Shown: in pieces, positions 52,932-60,205 of the stretch | Layout: each line of letters begins with the position of its first letter | How positions within the stretch are numbered: position 1 is the first letter of the stretch | NCBI GenBank assembly: GCA_017938925.1 | Contig: JAGBAO010000013.1 | Span: forward strand, 124,001 to 188,000 | Length of the DNA: 64,000 bases | Direction: 5' to 3' | Origin: Bacteroidales bacterium | Lineage (GTDB): Bacteria > Bacteroidota > Bacteroidia > Bacteroidales > UBA932 | Translations under genes and position numbers: made by a program | Notes under the pieces: generated by a model | What the model was told of the DNA's origin: nothing | Seen by the model: only the letters and a program-made list of their open reading frames with translations | The model's database searches: none

Positions 52932-53078
52932 CTACCAGTTAAAATCGTTAAGAGATTTGAATGTTTCATTAGATTCGTTCGTGGAGTAGAATCCATCCAC
53001 GCTCGAACACAAAAATCCCTCTGTGTACACTTTAAGCAACACACAAACTGGGGATTGGTAGTTTGATTCTTTTGTCAT
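52932..53078 (-). CDS. Microprotein with EGFLCSS core (family member 2)
   Basis: A 48-codon frame, ATG at 53078 and stop at 52932, located between the operon promoter and the first lipoprotein gene (4-base gap). The product starts MTKESNYQSPVCVLLKV, carries YTEGFLCSSVDGF and ends SLNDFNW. It is the first gene of the second long operon, about 55 bases after the predicted transcription start. It shares E-G-x-L-C-x-S and the D/E-F-N-W end with 62987-63121, and the core with 10928-11080. No signal peptide and no known domain. It may be a regulatory leader peptide or a secreted or modified peptide. Confidence 0.75.
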   Translation of the reverse strand: MTKESNYQSPVCVLLKVYTEGFLCSSVDGFYSTNESNETFKSLNDFNW

Positions 53079-53120
53079 ATTTTTGATTATTAGTTAGGTA
53101 AAATACTTTAAATTCACATT

Positions 53121-53136
53121 ACTTAAACGGTTAAGT
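53121..53136. promoter_or_regulatory. LacI-type operator candidate
   Basis: ACTTAAACGGTTAAGT is a 16-bp palindrome with one mismatched pair and a central CG, in the A-A-x-C-G-x-T-T style of LacI-family operators. It lies 4 bases downstream of the -7 box of the minus-strand operon, across the expected start point, and 155 bases from the start of the divergent LacI gene. Repression of the second SusCD operon by that regulator is the simplest reading. Confidence 0.6.
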
Positions 53137-53140
53137 TGCG

Positions 53141-53172
53141 CAAAGTTACGACTTTTTTCAGATATTAACAAT
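53141..53172 (-). promoter_or_regulatory. Promoter of the second SusCD operon
   Basis: On the minus strand ATTG (53169-53172, one mismatch to TTTG), exactly 20 bases, then TAACTTTG (53141-53148, full TAnnTTTG match). It drives the microprotein, lipoprotein and SusCD genes leftward; no other convincing promoter was noted down to 31.2 kb. Confidence 0.7.
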
Positions 53173-53225
53173 AGACAGCCGGATATTTGAGCAGTCAGAA
53201 TTTTACAATTGTCGGATTTGTTTTA

Positions 53226-53233
53226 TATCTTTG
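53226..53233 (+). promoter_or_regulatory. -7 promoter box of the LacI gene
   Basis: TATCTTTG, a full TAnnTTTG match, 57 bases before the chosen LacI start; the -33 position is only T-rich. It rules out translation from the in-frame ATG at 53231, which lies within this box. Confidence 0.55.
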
Positions 53234-53290
53234 CAGTCGTATTACAGGAAATCATCCACGACAATCCTATATAAATATCAATTTCACAAG

Positions 53291-54295
53291 ATGGGTGTAT
53301 CATTGAAAGACATAGCTGCAAAACTCGGCATTTCCAAAACAACCGTATCCTGGGTCCTTTCGGGCCAAGGAGACAAGCGAAACATCAGCACCGAGACCCA
53401 AGAAAGGGTCAGAGCATGCGCTAAAGAGTTGAACTACAGTCTGAACGGGCTTGCACGCAGTCTGAACCTCGGCTACACAAAGACCATCGGACTTATTCTG
53501 CCTTCCATCTCGGACTCGTTCTACGCGAACATTGCAAACAGGGTCGGACTCGTTGCCAATGCTTCCGGCTACTCCCTCATGATTGCTTCCTCAAAATATA
53601 ATGCAGACAAAGAGGAGGAGCTGATCCGTCTCTTTGTCGAGAAGCAGGTGGACGGGATCATTCTGGCACCGATGAAGCTCACACAGGATAGTCAGGAATA
53701 CATTCAATTCGACAAAGTACCCCTGGTGTTCATAGACAGGAATTACGAGGATCTTGAGACCAGTTATGTGATAATAGACAATAAGGACACTAGCCGGATC
53801 CTTGTAGACAATATGATAAGACTTGACGGATGCCGCCGTGTGGCATTGGTGACATGCGACCCGCATATGCTGACGATGGACGGCAGGCGCTGCGGATATG
53901 AAACCGCATTGCTGGAAAACGGCATAGACATCGACCCATCATTATGCTTGAGCGTCCATATTGCATCCTATAAGGACGAATTGCCTGAAGCTTTAGAAAA
54001 ATTCCTCTCATCCAATGATGATGTAGACGGATTCTTCTTCACTACGCACATACTTCTTGAAGAAACGATCAAATTCTTCTGCACCAAAGGAATAGACATC
54101 GGCAGGTACAAGATGGCGTCCATGAGAACCAACCCTTTCCTGGAGTTCATGGTACCATACCTGAGAGTAGCTCACTTTCCGGAGAACGAGATGGGAAAGA
54201 AGGCTGTGGAAATCCTGCTGAACCATATCGAGTCCCGGCAAAAGGGAGAACCATGGAGAAATCAGGAAGTGACACTGAATTGCAGTTTCCAATAA
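53291..54295 (+). CDS. LacI-family transcriptional regulator
   Basis: A 334-aa regulator starting MGVSLKDIAAKLGIS, so the helix-turn-helix (KDIAAKLGISKTTVSWVLSG) begins at residue 6 as usual, followed by the hinge helix LNGLARSLN. The periplasmic-binding-protein-like sensor domain is complete (TKTIGLILPSISDSFYANI, VDGIILAPM, VPLVFIDRN, DGFFFTTHILLEE). Such regulators respond to a mono- or disaccharide. It is divergent from the second long operon, whose start point carries a matching palindrome, and is followed after 20 bases by a GH3 gene. This makes it the probable local regulator in place of the HTCS or ECF systems common at Bacteroidales PULs. Confidence 0.95.
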   Translation: MGVSLKDIAAKLGISKTTVSWVLSGQGDKRNISTETQERVRACAKELNYSLNGLARSLNLGYTKTIGLILPSISDSFYANIANRVGLVANASGYSLMIASSKYNADKEEELIRLFVEKQVDGIILAPMKLTQDSQEYIQFDKVPLVFIDRNYEDLETSYVIIDNKDTSRILVDNMIRLDGCRRVALVTCDPHMLTMDGRRCGYETALLENGIDIDPSLCLSVHIASYKDELPEALEKFLSSNDDVDGFFFTTHILLEETIKFFCTKGIDIGRYKMASMRTNPFLEFMVPYLRVAHFPENEMGKKAVEILLNHIESRQKGEPWRNQEVTLNCSFQ

Positions 54296-54315
54296 AAACA
54301 TCAAAAACACCTAAC

Positions 54316-56580
54316 ATGCTGAAGCCACTGCTTTTTACAATCCTGCTCGCAACCAGCGCGACACAGGTCAAGGAGAACCTCAGACTCAATGAAGACAATA
54401 TCCCAGAAATCGTAAAGGAACTGACAGTCGAAGAAAAATGCGAACTGATTGTCGGAGGCCGCGCCGAGATGTTCAAGCCGAAGGCATATAAAAAGGTAAA
54501 GGCTCCGGGAGCAGCCGGTGTGATCAATGAGATTCCACGTCTGGGCGTGCCGGCTGTCGTGCTGGCTGACGGCCCTGCAGGAGTGCGCATCAGACCTCAC
54601 CGTCCGGGAGACGACAGGACATTCTATTGCACAGGCTTCCCTATCGGCTCGCTGATTTCGTCCACATGGAATACGGAGACAGTGGAAGAAGCCGGAAGGA
54701 CAATGGGAAGCGAGGCCAAGGAATACGGAGTCGATGTGCTGCTAACCCCGGGAATCAACATCCACCGCAACCCTTTGTGCGGAAGGAACTTCGAATACTA
54801 TTCGGAAGACCCGCTCCTTAGCGGCAAGATAGCCGCAGCCATGATAAACGGCATCCAGAGCAACGGTGTGGGCACCTCCCTCAAGCATTATGCGGCAAAC
54901 AACCAGGAGACCAACCGCCTTGTGAACAACTCCATCGTGTCTGAGAGGGCTCTCAGGGAAATCTACCTGAAAGGATTTGAGATCGCCGTCAAGGAATCGC
55001 AGCCCTGGACCATAATGTCTTCCTATAATTATATTAATGGTGAGCATGCCTCCCAGAGCTACAGGCTCCTGACCGAAATCCTCCGTGATGAATGGGGATT
55101 CGAAGGCGTCGTGGTTTCGGACTGGGGTGCGGGATATGACGAAGCTGCACAGGTCAGATCGGGCAACGACCTTCTCCAGCCTGGATATGACTACAACTAC
55201 CACAACCTCCTCAAGGCAGTTCAGGACGGATCGCTCAGTATGGAGGATCTGGACAGGGCCGTGGCAAGGATCCTCAGACTGTCCCTCAAGACCAACAGAT
55301 ATAAAGGATACAAGTACAGCGAAGCACCTGACCTTGCTGCAAACGCCCAGGCAAGCAGGAAGATCGCGGAAGAAGGGATAATCCTGCTCAAGAACAGGAA
55401 AGAGGCGCTGCCGGTTGCAACCGATGACAGGATTGCCCTTTTCGGAGTGACTTCATACGACTTCATCGCTGGCGGAACAGGCTCAGGAGACGTGCACAGG
55501 CCGTATGTTGTGGATCTCAAGCAGGGACTTGCCAATGCCGGCTTCACACTTGACGCCGACGTGGACGCCTTTTATAAGGAATATATGGCTGACGAGAAGA
55601 TGAGGTGTGACCGCATCAACGGAGACAACGGATGGCAGATCGACAGGGAGCGTGCGATAGAAGTGACTCCAGTCGAGCTTATTGAAAAGGCCGCTGACTA
55701 CTCTGACTGCGCGATCATCACCTTCGGCCGCGTGTTCGGTGAGGGCAAGGACAGGAACTACCATTACAACTATCTCCTGTCGGAGGATGAGCAGCGACTG
55801 CTGGAAACAGTTTCGAAGGCCTTCCATAAGCGCGGAAAGAAGGTCAGCGTGATCCTCAACATCGGAGGTCTGGTGGAGATGCACTCCTGGAGGAATCTGG
55901 CTGACGCGATTCTCCTTTGCTGGCTTCCGGGACAGGAGGGAGGAAACGCCGTTGCATCTGTCCTCTCGGGAGAGGTGAACCCAAGCGGTCACCTTCCGTC
56001 CACCATATCCAAGGACTATCGGGATGAGCCGTCAGCCGGCAACTTTCCTATCCTCTATGCAGACAAGCCTTTCAACTATTCGTTCTACAGACAGCTGGAC
56101 GGCCGTGTACGCAATCTGATCAAGAACATCGACTACACCCTCTATGAGGAAGGGATATATGTAGGATACCGCTATTTCAACACCTTCAAAAAGAGAGCAA
56201 TCGCCTATCCTTTCGGTCATGGTCTGAGCTACACCGACTTCAAGTTCGGAAAGATGCAGGTGGAAGAGGCTGAGAACGGCTGGAATGTGAAGGTCCGGGT
56301 GACCAACACTGGAAAGGTCGCAGGAAAGGATGTGGTTCAGATCTATGTCAAGGCTCCGCGCAAGGGTCTGGACAAGCCGGAGAGGGAATTAAAAGGATTC
56401 GCCAAGACACCTGTGCTGGCGCCTGGCGAATCATGCGAAGTCGAAATATTCATTTCCAAGGAAAGTCTGGCGTCATATGACGAATCTGCCGGTTCATGGG
56501 TGACCGCCAAAGGCAGGTACACATTCATTGCAGCCAGGAACTCCCTCGACAATTCCAGAAGGAAGCGCGTGCGGATTTAG
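54316..56580 (+). CDS. GH3-family glycoside hydrolase
   Basis: A 754-aa enzyme; I choose the ATG at 54316 because it gives a short signal-like N-terminus (MLKPLLFTILLATSA) and lies 20 bases after LacI. GH3 domains: VVLADGPAGVRI, LTPGINIHRNPLCGRNFEYY, KHYAANNQE, nucleophile Asp269 in VVVSDWGAGYD; then the alpha/beta sandwich (LLKNRKEALPV, GLVEMHSWRNLADAILLCWLPGQEGGNAV) and the fibronectin-III-like end (PFGHGLSYTDFKFG). It has the same overall architecture as the GH3 at 31171-33369. A beta-glucosidase-type exo activity is likely; specificity unknown. Its stop overlaps the stop of the convergent DeoR gene. Confidence 0.92.
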   Translation: MLKPLLFTILLATSATQVKENLRLNEDNIPEIVKELTVEEKCELIVGGRAEMFKPKAYKKVKAPGAAGVINEIPRLGVPAVVLADGPAGVRIRPHRPGDDRTFYCTGFPIGSLISSTWNTETVEEAGRTMGSEAKEYGVDVLLTPGINIHRNPLCGRNFEYYSEDPLLSGKIAAAMINGIQSNGVGTSLKHYAANNQETNRLVNNSIVSERALREIYLKGFEIAVKESQPWTIMSSYNYINGEHASQSYRLLTEILRDEWGFEGVVVSDWGAGYDEAAQVRSGNDLLQPGYDYNYHNLLKAVQDGSLSMEDLDRAVARILRLSLKTNRYKGYKYSEAPDLAANAQASRKIAEEGIILLKNRKEALPVATDDRIALFGVTSYDFIAGGTGSGDVHRPYVVDLKQGLANAGFTLDADVDAFYKEYMADEKMRCDRINGDNGWQIDRERAIEVTPVELIEKAADYSDCAIITFGRVFGEGKDRNYHYNYLLSEDEQRLLETVSKAFHKRGKKVSVILNIGGLVEMHSWRNLADAILLCWLPGQEGGNAVASVLSGEVNPSGHLPSTISKDYRDEPSAGNFPILYADKPFNYSFYRQLDGRVRNLIKNIDYTLYEEGIYVGYRYFNTFKKRAIAYPFGHGLSYTDFKFGKMQVEEAENGWNVKVRVTNTGKVAGKDVVQIYVKAPRKGLDKPERELKGFAKTPVLAPGESCEVEIFISKESLASYDESAGSWVTAKGRYTFIAARNSLDNSRRKRVRI

Positions 56581-57341
56581 GCGATTATGACCTCTACGCC
56601 CAGGGCTTCGATCTTCCTTTTGACGGAAGCGCTGATTCCGGAATCTGTGATGAGGGTGTCCACATCCTCTATTCCACAGATCCTGCCGAATCCGCATTTT
56701 CCTATCTTGGACGAATCAGCCAGCAGGATTCTCTGTTGAGCAACATTCATCATGGATTCCGTCAGATGTGCCTCCTCGACAAAGGCACTTGTCACTCCAT
56801 CCTCGATGCTGAATCCGTCACAACTGAAGAACAGCTTCGAACACCTGACATTATGGAGTCCCTGGATGGCGTACTCGTCACGTGTGGACATTGACTCAGG
56901 CACGATACGTCCGCCCAATATCCTCAGGTCCACCTCCATCTTCTCACTCAGGATCACACCAAGTCTTATGGAAGGAGTCACAACCTTCATCGGACCTTTG
57001 GATCTGATCTGTCTTACAAAAGCTTCGATTGTCGATCCGGAAGTCACTCCCATCGAATCGTTGTCACTAAGAAGGGCAGCAGCGGCAGCTGCAATCCTGG
57101 CTTTTTCCTCGGGATTGATGGCACTTCTGTCAGTCAGGGACAACTCTATCACCTTGTCGTGCACCAGAGAGGCACCTCCGTGGTTTCTGCGGAGGATGTT
57201 CTCCTCCTCCATTATCTTCAAGTCCCTCCTGATTGTCGCTCCAGTAACCTCGAGCTGTTCAGCAAGATCCTGAACGGTGACGAATCCGTTCCTATATAAC
57301 TGTTCCTTTATATACAGATGCCTTTCCGATATGCTTTTCAT
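56577..57341 (-). CDS. DeoR-family transcriptional regulator (paralogue 2)
   Basis: A 254-aa protein starting at 57341 (MKSISERHLYI); an in-frame ATG 7 codons earlier sits in the promoter leader. It has a DeoR winged helix (VQDLAEQLEVTGATIRRDLKIME) and a DeoRC domain with TSGSTIEAF, LRILGGRIVPESMSTRDEY, FFSCDGFSIEDGVTSAF and LLADSSKIGKCGFGRI. It is paralogous to 22659-23426, including the leader DNA. It lies downstream of the beta-helix/SGNH gene and tail-to-tail with the GH3. It probably senses a phosphorylated metabolite and may regulate the right-hand operon or cross-regulate targets of its paralogue (inference). Confidence 0.93.
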   Translation of the reverse strand: MKSISERHLYIKEQLYRNGFVTVQDLAEQLEVTGATIRRDLKIMEEENILRRNHGGASLVHDKVIELSLTDRSAINPEEKARIAAAAAALLSDNDSMGVTSGSTIEAFVRQIRSKGPMKVVTPSIRLGVILSEKMEVDLRILGGRIVPESMSTRDEYAIQGLHNVRCSKLFFSCDGFSIEDGVTSAFVEEAHLTESMMNVAQQRILLADSSKIGKCGFGRICGIEDVDTLITDSGISASVKRKIEALGVEVIIA

Positions 57342-57359
57342 ATAGCTTTCAAATTTGCG

Positions 57360-57367
57360 CAAAAGTA
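57360..57367 (-). promoter_or_regulatory. -7 promoter box of DeoR paralogue 2, with overlapping palindrome
   Basis: Minus-strand TACTTTTG, as at the other DeoR gene. It overlaps the perfect 10-bp palindrome TTTGCGCAAA (57354-57363) and abuts CAAATTTG (57350-57357), which could serve autoregulation. Confidence 0.5.
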
Positions 57368-57428
57368 TAAAAAAATGTCCGGAAGTAAAAACTCGCGAAC
57401 ATTTTCAGGATTAGGTGGATTCTCAAAA

Positions 57429-60197
57429 CTATTTTGCAGTAATCCAGCTGCCGACAGCCTTATATATTTCAGAAGCCATGAAATCCATGCCGGCAGCATC
57501 AGGATGCGAGCCTCCACACTTGCTCAAAGGCGGGCCAGTCGTCTGCCATCCGCTGATTGCCGGAAAGTCAACCACACGGCAATCATAATGATCCGCAATG
57601 TCGAGAATTGACTGCTGGATGGCATGATGATCTTGAGAACCTGCATGGTCACCTATGATGCAGACAATCTTCACAGACGGATACTGGAGCTGCATCATCC
57701 TTATCAGTTTGACATAAGCCGATACGAAAGTGCTGTTATCCAGTTCCTTTGCCTGTGCAAGTGTCGCGCAGGCATCTGCGTCCTCATATACGGATGCCAT
57801 GGCTTCGTCCGATGGTTTGTCCTTGCTCAACATTGACTGAGTGCCAAGAAGGTATTCATTCCTTGGAGTCTGCCAGCAGTCGTTTGTTCCGCCATGAATG
57901 AAGATCACATCAGGCCTTCCCATTCCCCCGCACTCGATGTAGCGTGCGCAGAAATCCTTTCCGTAATAGTAATTTCCTGAATCCTCAGCCGAATTCTTCA
58001 CCACGGTGGTTCCAGCATAGGAAAGGTTCATATCGAGTCGTGCAGACGGCAGATAATGATAGATGAGTCTGTGCCACCAGGTCTTGTCAACCGAGTTCAC
58101 ATCATAGCCTTCCTGATCCTTCGGATAATGGCATCCGTATCCGTTCGGAACCCATCCGGCAAATGTGGATATCGAATCCCCGATTATAGACACGCGCAGT
58201 TTCTTTCCCGGCTTATGGTCCGGATCCGACGGAATTCCTTCTATCACAGGATATCCGTCAGTACCGGTCACCCATGCCTTTGCTCCTGAAGGGAGATTGT
58301 CGTTGAGAAGATCCAGCAGGGTTCCGTCGGTCATTTCCTTATATGACATTTCCCGGCATTCCGTCTTGATCTCCGAGCCACCCGCAGGTCCGAACTTAAT
58401 GTCTGCAGGAGCATAACAGCCGGTCAGAGAGGCCGCCTTTGTGCTGCGTCCGAAGAAACTGCCATAGTATCCGTTCGACAATGCCGTCACCGGACCGGAG
58501 TTATAAAGTATGTCAGATGTCGCCATGCACACAGCACAGTTCGTGAAGGTATGAGGCGAATCTATATATCCGACAAAGCCTGCTATTCCTCCACCTGCCG
58601 CCAGAATTCCTGATACGGTCTCCGCATAGGAAAGGCAGTTGACAAAAGACGCCTTTCCTGCACCTTTGGCATAACCGCAGATCCCTCCGGCAAGCTGCCA
58701 CATGGCAGTTCCTCCGGCAGAACCAGTTGCATACACCTGACAGCCGTATGCCGCACAGTTCGAAACCGTAAGCACATCAGAAGCTCCGTTATCCACAAGG
58801 CCTATGATTCCACCGGTATTGTTCAAGCCACGTACAACTCCATAGGCGGCACAATTATCTATCAGCACCTCTGCTCCGCCCGAGGAAGCGTATACCATTC
58901 CGACGATTCCACCGGCATCAGGCTTTGCCTGATTGACCTCACCGGCAGTTGTAAACACGCAATCCTGGATCCGGCCTCTGCTGATGCGTCCGACTATTCC
59001 GCCGGCACTGTTTCCGGTCGCTGTGATTCTTCCGCGACACACACAGCCTTCGATTTCTGCACCGCCGCGGCAGAACCCGACTATTCCACCGGCAATCCAT
59101 CCCGTTGCCACATTACCCGAAAACTCACAGTCAGAGACTTGGATGCTTCCCGTCTCGGATGACGAAGCCACACCTATGATTCCGCCTGAGCGATGAGTGG
59201 TCGCATAGACAGAACCCTCGAACTTACATCCTTTGACAACCCCCTCATAGGCATGTCCTATAACGCCTCCTGTAAGAGAATTGTCCTTGAGGTCGCCGCT
59301 TGAAGGAGCGCCTGTATTCTTGATTTCTGCAGCCTTGACGATGCAGTTCTCGATTGTCGAGCAGCGGATATCACCGACAACTGCACCTGTGTAGTATGAG
59401 GAAGAGTTGATCACCATGCCATCTATCACGACATTCCGGATGACAGCGCCTTCTCCTGCAAATCCGAACAGACCGGCAGGCATTCCGGCCACACTCTGGC
59501 TCACCTTCAGGTTGGAAATCTTGAAGCCACCGCCATCATAGACACCGGCGAACCTCAGTTCCGAGATCAGTCCTATCGGGGTGTAGTCAGCCGCATCCGA
59601 CATGTCGATATCGGCAGTCTGCCTGTAATACTTAGTTGAATAGACGGCTGCGGAATCTGCTCTGGCCATATAGTCAGACAATGTGAAAAGATCCTTGTCC
59701 GTCGAGATGAGGTACGGATTATCTTCAGTACCCGCACCACCGGAGAACAGCATGAAGGCAGCCTGTTCCACTGTGATCTTCCTTGATTCGCCTGTCGAAT
59801 AGGTTATCGTGAACACGGCAGTCCTCGATTCTAAAGTCGTATTCTTCCTGACCAGGACATGCAGAGTCTCTGAAGGAGTGGAACATTTATCACCGAGCAC
59901 GATCCAGCCGGCTCCTGTTTCCACCTCATACTCAATACTGCTGTCTATGCTGATGCAGAACGAGCCTCCTTCATGCGGGAAGGTGACCTTGTCCACACTC
60001 GCATCGAGAAAGATGACCGTATCTCTGATCTGAACGGTATCCTGGACATGGACAGTATCCTGGACATGGACGGTGTCCCTGATCAATTCCTGCTGCGGCT
60101 CTTGATCCGGCTCCTTTATATCCACCTTCTCACAGGCTGCAATGAAAGCCATTGCAGCCATTAGAGAAAGTATAATGCTTTTTAAATTGTATCTCAC
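57429..60197 (-). CDS. Lipoprotein: BACON, beta-helix repeats and C-terminal SGNH/GDSL hydrolase
   Basis: A 922-aa lipoprotein (lipobox IAAC). After the anchor come four near-repeats of D-T-V-x-x-x (stalk-like), a BACON domain (GAGWIVLGDKCSTPSETL) and, from about 155 to 640, GLUG-like beta-helix repeats (GGVIGHAYEGVVKGC, GGIVGMVYASSGG). Residues about 666-922 form an SGNH hydrolase: SIIGDSIS (Ser675), FIHGGTND, and GGSHPDAAGM carrying the His of the Asp-x-x-His block. This looks like a carbohydrate esterase tethered to a substrate-binding beta-helix. It follows the Pmp-like lipoprotein by 8 bases. The enzyme-on-beta-helix arrangement is relevant to the in-phase metallophosphatase at 47978-49594. 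Confidence 0.85.
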   Translation of the reverse strand: MRYNLKSIILSLMAAMAFIAACEKVDIKEPDQEPQQELIRDTVHVQDTVHVQDTVQIRDTVIFLDASVDKVTFPHEGGSFCISIDSSIEYEVETGAGWIVLGDKCSTPSETLHVLVRKNTTLESRTAVFTITYSTGESRKITVEQAAFMLFSGGAGTEDNPYLISTDKDLFTLSDYMARADSAAVYSTKYYRQTADIDMSDAADYTPIGLISELRFAGVYDGGGFKISNLKVSQSVAGMPAGLFGFAGEGAVIRNVVIDGMVINSSSYYTGAVVGDIRCSTIENCIVKAAEIKNTGAPSSGDLKDNSLTGGVIGHAYEGVVKGCKFEGSVYATTHRSGGIIGVASSSETGSIQVSDCEFSGNVATGWIAGGIVGFCRGGAEIEGCVCRGRITATGNSAGGIVGRISRGRIQDCVFTTAGEVNQAKPDAGGIVGMVYASSGGAEVLIDNCAAYGVVRGLNNTGGIIGLVDNGASDVLTVSNCAAYGCQVYATGSAGGTAMWQLAGGICGYAKGAGKASFVNCLSYAETVSGILAAGGGIAGFVGYIDSPHTFTNCAVCMATSDILYNSGPVTALSNGYYGSFFGRSTKAASLTGCYAPADIKFGPAGGSEIKTECREMSYKEMTDGTLLDLLNDNLPSGAKAWVTGTDGYPVIEGIPSDPDHKPGKKLRVSIIGDSISTFAGWVPNGYGCHYPKDQEGYDVNSVDKTWWHRLIYHYLPSARLDMNLSYAGTTVVKNSAEDSGNYYYGKDFCARYIECGGMGRPDVIFIHGGTNDCWQTPRNEYLLGTQSMLSKDKPSDEAMASVYEDADACATLAQAKELDNSTFVSAYVKLIRMMQLQYPSVKIVCIIGDHAGSQDHHAIQQSILDIADHYDCRVVDFPAISGWQTTGPPLSKCGGSHPDAAGMDFMASEIYKAVGSWITAK
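60019..60090 (-). repeat. 18-bp tandem repeats coding for D-T-V hexapeptides
   Basis: Four consecutive 18-bp units (60019, 60037, 60055, 60073), the middle two nearly identical and the outer two diverged. They encode the DTVHVQ-type repeats just after the lipobox of the beta-helix/SGNH lipoprotein; unit number could vary between strains and change stalk length. Confidence 0.75.
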
Positions 60198-60205
60198 CTT
60201 GATTG

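Noticed and set aside
52928-53044. N-terminal extension of the fimbrillin/beta-helix lipoprotein to 53044
   Set aside because: It lacks a signal sequence, would bury the lipobox signal MKTRVFYF in the middle, and overlaps the conserved microprotein frame.
52932-53078. Microproteins as RiPP (bacteriocin) precursors
   Set aside because: No maturase, radical SAM, lanthipeptide synthetase or dedicated peptidase/ABC exporter is present in the window; the idea is kept only as one option.
53231-53290. N-terminal extension of the LacI regulator
   Set aside because: The upstream ATG lies in the -7 promoter box, and LacI proteins start a few residues before the helix-turn-helix, as at 53291.
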